Shown here piece by piece: positions 61,151 through 64,000 of a DNA stretch of 64,000 nucleotides. The DNA is taken from assembly GCA_041662605.1 (NCBI GenBank), contig JBAZSD010000012.1:54614-118613 (forward strand), given 5' to 3'. The notes beneath the pieces are model-generated. The model was not told the DNA's origin. It searched no databases and saw only the letters and a list, made by a program, of their open reading frames with translations. This stretch comes from Desulfomonilaceae bacterium (GTDB taxonomy: Bacteria; Desulfobacterota; Desulfomonilia; Desulfomonilales; Desulfomonilaceae). A program made the position numbers and the translations under genes. Position 1 is the first letter of the stretch. Each line of letters opens with the position of its first letter.

Positions 61151-61557
61151 AGACCTAGTAACAGTGAGTCAATTTCGATCAAATGAATTGTGTTCAATAT
61201 ACGCTATGCCCTCAATTTTTACTCATAATATTTAGCGCCATTTTGTTGCGACCAGCGATATAGGCAGTGTCAATATTCACATAAAAGCAATAAGTTAAAG
61301 TAAATACATAAAGTATAATGATTACAATAGTTAAGGTTTAATCATTGTTGACTAGTCATCGCCCTTATGTTATTGTAAGTCCATTCCATATGAATTGTTA
61401 GTTTTTTTAAGATCCTCCGTTTTTGTTATCACTCAGGATCGACTATTTTTACGCAGCAGGCTGAATTTAATAGGCTTTCCGCACTAGCTACACGAATCAT
61501 TTCGTTGGGGCTCGGGCCTTTAAAGTCAAGTCTTGCGGCTTGCAATAAAGGATTGGT
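61151..61557. other. Intergenic region between divergent glnD and an outer-membrane gene
   Basis: The 407 bases are AT-rich on the left half and hold a promoter candidate for the rightward gene at 61348-61376. No other element was recognised; no ribosomal or tRNA gene is present. Confidence 0.5.
61348..61376 (+). promoter_or_regulatory. Candidate sigma70 promoter
   Basis: TTGACT (61348-61353), a 17-base spacer and TATTGT (61371-61376) lie upstream of the gene at 61558, leaving a leader of about 175 bases. Confidence 0.4.
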
Positions 61558-62559
61558 ATGGTCAATCGCCTGCGGGTCGTCATCTGGACGACCGCCGTCA
61601 TACTATCGTATACCCTTTTCGTAGCGCCTCCGGTTGCGGCTCAGTCTCCATCGCCGCTCGACGTTCTCTCGGATCTTGTGTCTGAAGTAAGAGCCCCTGA
61701 TTGGCGCTATTCAATTGGTGTAAAGAAGTTTTTTAACAGTTTCACTTCATATCAGTTCCCCAACCCATTTCCTCCCAATCAGGATCCACTGAGTAGACTC
61801 GAATTTCCTATCGATCAATGGTTTTTTGGAGGGGATTACGAGTATTTGTCCAGATTTTGGTCAGCACGGTTTGAGAGTTGGGTCAACATCAACAAAGAGA
61901 GCCTGTCCCGGATGCACGACAGCGACTGGGATGACGAACACCAGCCTTTCCAGAAGACGATCTTCAGTGAATCAAACTGCCGCCTGAACAGTGGATGGTT
62001 GCTCGACCTGAGAATCTGCTTGAACCCTGAAATATCGATTTTCAAGACCGCAAGGCCCATAATGGGAGTGAGGTATCAGACTTTCTCATTTACCACGCAC
62101 GATGGTTATCAGGTAAGTCTTGACGGGGGTTCAACCGATCTACCTGGGGACGGGATAGATTTTAACCAGACTTTTTACCAGTATTACCTTGGACTGGCAG
62201 TCCAAACTCAACTCAACACATCAGGAATTTTCAGGCGATTCCCCACTACGGACCTTGAGGTGGCAGCAGACTATGCTTTGGTCACGGCGAAAAATCAGGA
62301 TCTGCATCTGCTACGTTCAGGCCAACGTATAACCGTCGAAAACACAAGCGGACACTGTTGGCATCTTGGCGCTACTGCTTCCTGGAATATGCGTCGTAAC
62401 GTGAAGGCGATGATCGATGTAGACTTTAAACGGATAGTCACGAATGGTGGGCATCAACTCACAAACAGCCTGTTCAACGTTGACTTCTCGTTTGATGGAT
62501 CCAAGGTCTGGTCCGATCAGTTTTCAGTAACGGCCTCAACTGAATTAATCTTCTGGTAA
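61558..62559 (+). CDS. Predicted outer-membrane beta-barrel protein, unknown function
   Basis: This 333-residue exported protein has a signal peptide with cleavage near VAAQ (residue ~28). The mature chain is an alternation of short strands and turns ending in a C-terminal aromatic residue (TELIFW), the usual signature of a barrel recognised by the BAM complex. Blocks such as DWRYSIGVKKFFNSFTSYQFPNP and FSARFESWVNIN-type strands look like a small barrel. No homologous family is recognised. The start codon is ATG at 61558, with no strong ribosome site. It converges with another predicted barrel gene. Confidence 0.65.
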   Translation: MVNRLRVVIWTTAVILSYTLFVAPPVAAQSPSPLDVLSDLVSEVRAPDWRYSIGVKKFFNSFTSYQFPNPFPPNQDPLSRLEFPIDQWFFGGDYEYLSRFWSARFESWVNINKESLSRMHDSDWDDEHQPFQKTIFSESNCRLNSGWLLDLRICLNPEISIFKTARPIMGVRYQTFSFTTHDGYQVSLDGGSTDLPGDGIDFNQTFYQYYLGLAVQTQLNTSGIFRRFPTTDLEVAADYALVTAKNQDLHLLRSGQRITVENTSGHCWHLGATASWNMRRNVKAMIDVDFKRIVTNGGHQLTNSLFNVDFSFDGSKVWSDQFSVTASTELIFW

Positions 62560-62661
62560 AACGATTCAAGAACTAATCATTTGATCGGGGTAATCTGGAA
62601 TTCAGGGGGAAGTTTACAGTTATGTCTATGCGTGGAACAGCTTCGGTAAACGAACCGAGCG

Positions 62662-63600
62662 TCAGAAGAAGATACCAAACTCCATGCCGTAAAGGGCCCA
62701 ATTTAGATTAAGATCCCAAGTCTGGCCGAACGTAGGAAGAAGGCTTGCACCGGCATTGCTTGTATCGGTATTGCTACCGCTGATTGACAGGGTGGTACGT
62801 TCATATTTTAGTCGTGAAAACAGGTCGAAGCGATAGATCTGAGGTCTGAAAACGAGTGCGGCCCCGACACTAGTCCATGGCGATCCCTTTAAGGGAAAAT
62901 CGGCCCAGGCTTCGAAATGCACAGGAAATCCTAAAATCTCAGGTGGCACATATCTGATGTAGGCTCCGATGGTAGCAGGAGCTGTACTTTCAAAATAAAT
63001 ATTGGTATTTCCCTTGGGATCTGAGTATTTAGTAGGGAAGTTGTTAAACCTGAAAAATGGGCTGTTCAACGACCATTTGGTCGCTACTCCAGCAGTAAGC
63101 CAGGGGCCCTGAATTACGTCTATGTCTCCGGAAAGAATTACGGCGTTAAAGAAAAAACCATCAAAGTGTCTCCCGCGACTACGAGCCTCAAAAATTGAAT
63201 AGTCAGCCTTTGCGGCGAAGCGCCAAACCCTGAACTTTGCAAAAAAATCATAAACAATTGGTCCACCGTCCAAGGACCGTACGTAAACGACGGGCTCTGT
63301 CAAACCCCCATTATCATCTGCGTGGTTATTGAGAAGATCGTGAGTGACGCCGTTTCCAGATAGTAAGATTTTTTGGAACATAGGAGTGGCAAGGTCAATT
63401 CCAAGTTCACTCCGGAATGTATCGCCAAACCCGTTAGGCGGAAGAAGGGGACCGAACACCGACTCGATGGATTTCAGCGGTAGCATGGAACCCAGGCCAA
63501 AATCGTAGTATTGAGCCCTCGCGTGGCTCCACCCCACAGCCGATAGCGCAAATATGAAAATTATATAAACAATAGCCTTTTTGAACGGGCTTTTTCCCAT
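62662..63600 (-). CDS. Predicted outer-membrane beta-barrel protein, unknown function
   Basis: This 312-residue exported protein starts MGKSPFKKAIVYIIFIFALSA with signal peptidase cleavage at about ARAQ. The chain has many strand-like amphipathic stretches (FAAKADYSIFEARSRGRH, RFDLFSRLKYERTTLSISG) and ends in EFGIFF, a terminal aromatic typical of barrels. I start at ATG 63600 because GAAGGG lies 4-5 bases before it; TTG 63612 adds four residues. The gene is convergent with the other barrel (103 bases apart). Function is unknown. Confidence 0.65.
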   Translation of the reverse strand: MGKSPFKKAIVYIIFIFALSAVGWSHARAQYYDFGLGSMLPLKSIESVFGPLLPPNGFGDTFRSELGIDLATPMFQKILLSGNGVTHDLLNNHADDNGGLTEPVVYVRSLDGGPIVYDFFAKFRVWRFAAKADYSIFEARSRGRHFDGFFFNAVILSGDIDVIQGPWLTAGVATKWSLNSPFFRFNNFPTKYSDPKGNTNIYFESTAPATIGAYIRYVPPEILGFPVHFEAWADFPLKGSPWTSVGAALVFRPQIYRFDLFSRLKYERTTLSISGSNTDTSNAGASLLPTFGQTWDLNLNWALYGMEFGIFF

Positions 63601-63684
63601 GCGGCCCTTCAAGCGGGTGAAATTGGTATCGTGAGCGGAATTTAATCACACAAAAGGTTGGTTCGTCAAGATAAATAGATTTCG

Positions 63685-63724
63685 TGCGCCTGAGCCGAAG
63701 CAACGTCGCTTCGGGTCAGGCGCA
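63685..63724 (-). terminator. Long stem-loop, probable terminator of the hdrB-like gene
   Basis: TGCGCCTGAGCCGAAGC (63685-63701) and GCTTCGGGTCAGGCGCA (63708-63724) pair through 17 positions with one mismatch and a 6-base loop. It lies 33 bases past the stop of the leftward gene at 63757. The U-tract is weak on both strands. Confidence 0.7.
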
Positions 63725-63756
63725 ACAAGAACTAAGCGGAGTAGAAAAAGGGGAAT

Positions 63757-64000
63757 TTACAACAGGCCTCTTTTAGCCAGCACAGGGATGGGAGAGACGA
63801 GATGTTTCTCGAACCAGCTCTTGGCCTTTGGGTCATTAAACGCCACGCCTATGAGTTCGGTAAGATATACTATAGGCATGTGGTACACTCTACCTGCGGC
63901 CTTGGATATATCCGACTGTCTGGTGTCAAGGTTAGCCTGACACATCGGACACATCGTCACCATTATGTCCGCGTCTACCATGAGGGCCATGTCAATGAGC
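63757..64000 (-). CDS. hdrB: Heterodisulfide reductase subunit B-like protein, C-terminal part (runs off right edge)
   Basis: This is the 3' end of an HdrB-type CCG-domain protein. HdrB carries the non-cubane clusters that reduce a disulfide or handle thiol/electron bifurcation partners in sulfate reducers and methanogens. About 80 residues are visible: LIDMALMVDADIMVTMCPM with the CPMC motif, ANLDTRQ, then the IVYLTELIGVAF helix and a Lys/Pro-rich tail. The N-terminal CCG half lies beyond position 64000. Other CCG proteins (glycolate oxidase GlcF-like or LldE-like) share the fold, so the subunit name is moderately certain. Confidence 0.75.
   Translation of the reverse strand, partial: LIDMALMVDADIMVTMCPMCQANLDTRQSDISKAAGRVYHMPIVYLTELIGVAFNDPKAKSWFEKHLVSPIPVLAKRGLL

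Overview
The window looks like a chromosomal segment of an anaerobic Desulfobacterota (former Deltaproteobacteria) bacterium, possibly a Desulfomonile- or Syntrophobacter-like sulfate reducer or syntroph. The inference rests on gene content: an HdrB-type heterodisulfide reductase subunit, indolepyruvate:ferredoxin oxidoreductase (iorAB), phenylacetate-CoA ligase, an energy-coupling Ni/Co transporter, ApbE, lipoproteins and outer-membrane barrels of a Gram-negative cell, and many TTG starts behind good Shine-Dalgarno sites. No rRNA, tRNA, CRISPR array, insertion sequence or prophage was recognised.

Layout. 0-5.8 kb: the 5' tip of gyrA running off the left edge, a small secreted protein, a lytic transglycosylase, a lipoprotein, apbE with a BASS-family transporter, a PPC/DUF296 protein, a zinc-ribbon protein, and rsfS-nadD. 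5.9-14.4 kb: rseP, tsaB, a metallophosphoesterase, a Tyr/Gly-rich secreted protein, a multi-PAS histidine kinase and rmuC. 14.5-19.9 kb: iorBA, an L,D-transpeptidase, a flavin reductase and a decayed SDR (thioester-reductase-like) pseudogene.

20.1-30.4 kb is the most unusual part: a 2,631-residue single-chain synthase (two flavin-type TIM-barrel regions, KS, AT, ACP, pseudo-KR, KR, DH-like hotdog), followed after 1 base by its own Sfp-type phosphopantetheinyl transferase and then by a B12-binding radical SAM enzyme. I read this as a compact lipid/polyketide pathway in which enoyl reduction, chain extension, keto reduction and dehydration sit on one polypeptide. There is no thioesterase, so product release is unexplained. 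The ACP and DH active-site motifs deviate from textbook forms.

30.5-45 kb: an IHF/HU protein, a MATE exporter, an EmrAB-type pump, a Ni/Co ECF transporter (M-Q-O, no N or L subunit seen), rlpA, trmFO, xseA, an inositol-monophosphatase-family enzyme, a double 4Fe-4S protein, a Nudix hydrolase, tatB, a DUF1573 protein and a membrane protein. 45-64 kb: a TPR lipoprotein, paaK, a large AsmA-family protein, an alpha/beta hydrolase, a DegP protease, small unknowns, ilvE, xerD, glnD, two predicted outer-membrane barrels, and the 3' part of an hdrB-like gene running off the right edge.

Functionally, iorAB and paaK together give a route from aromatic amino acids through arylpyruvates and arylacetates to arylacetyl-CoA. 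RseP, DegP, RlpA, the lytic transglycosylase, the L,D-transpeptidase and AsmA form a scattered envelope set. Starts were moved inward from the longest reading frame wherever a ribosome binding site decided it, and these choices are stated per gene.
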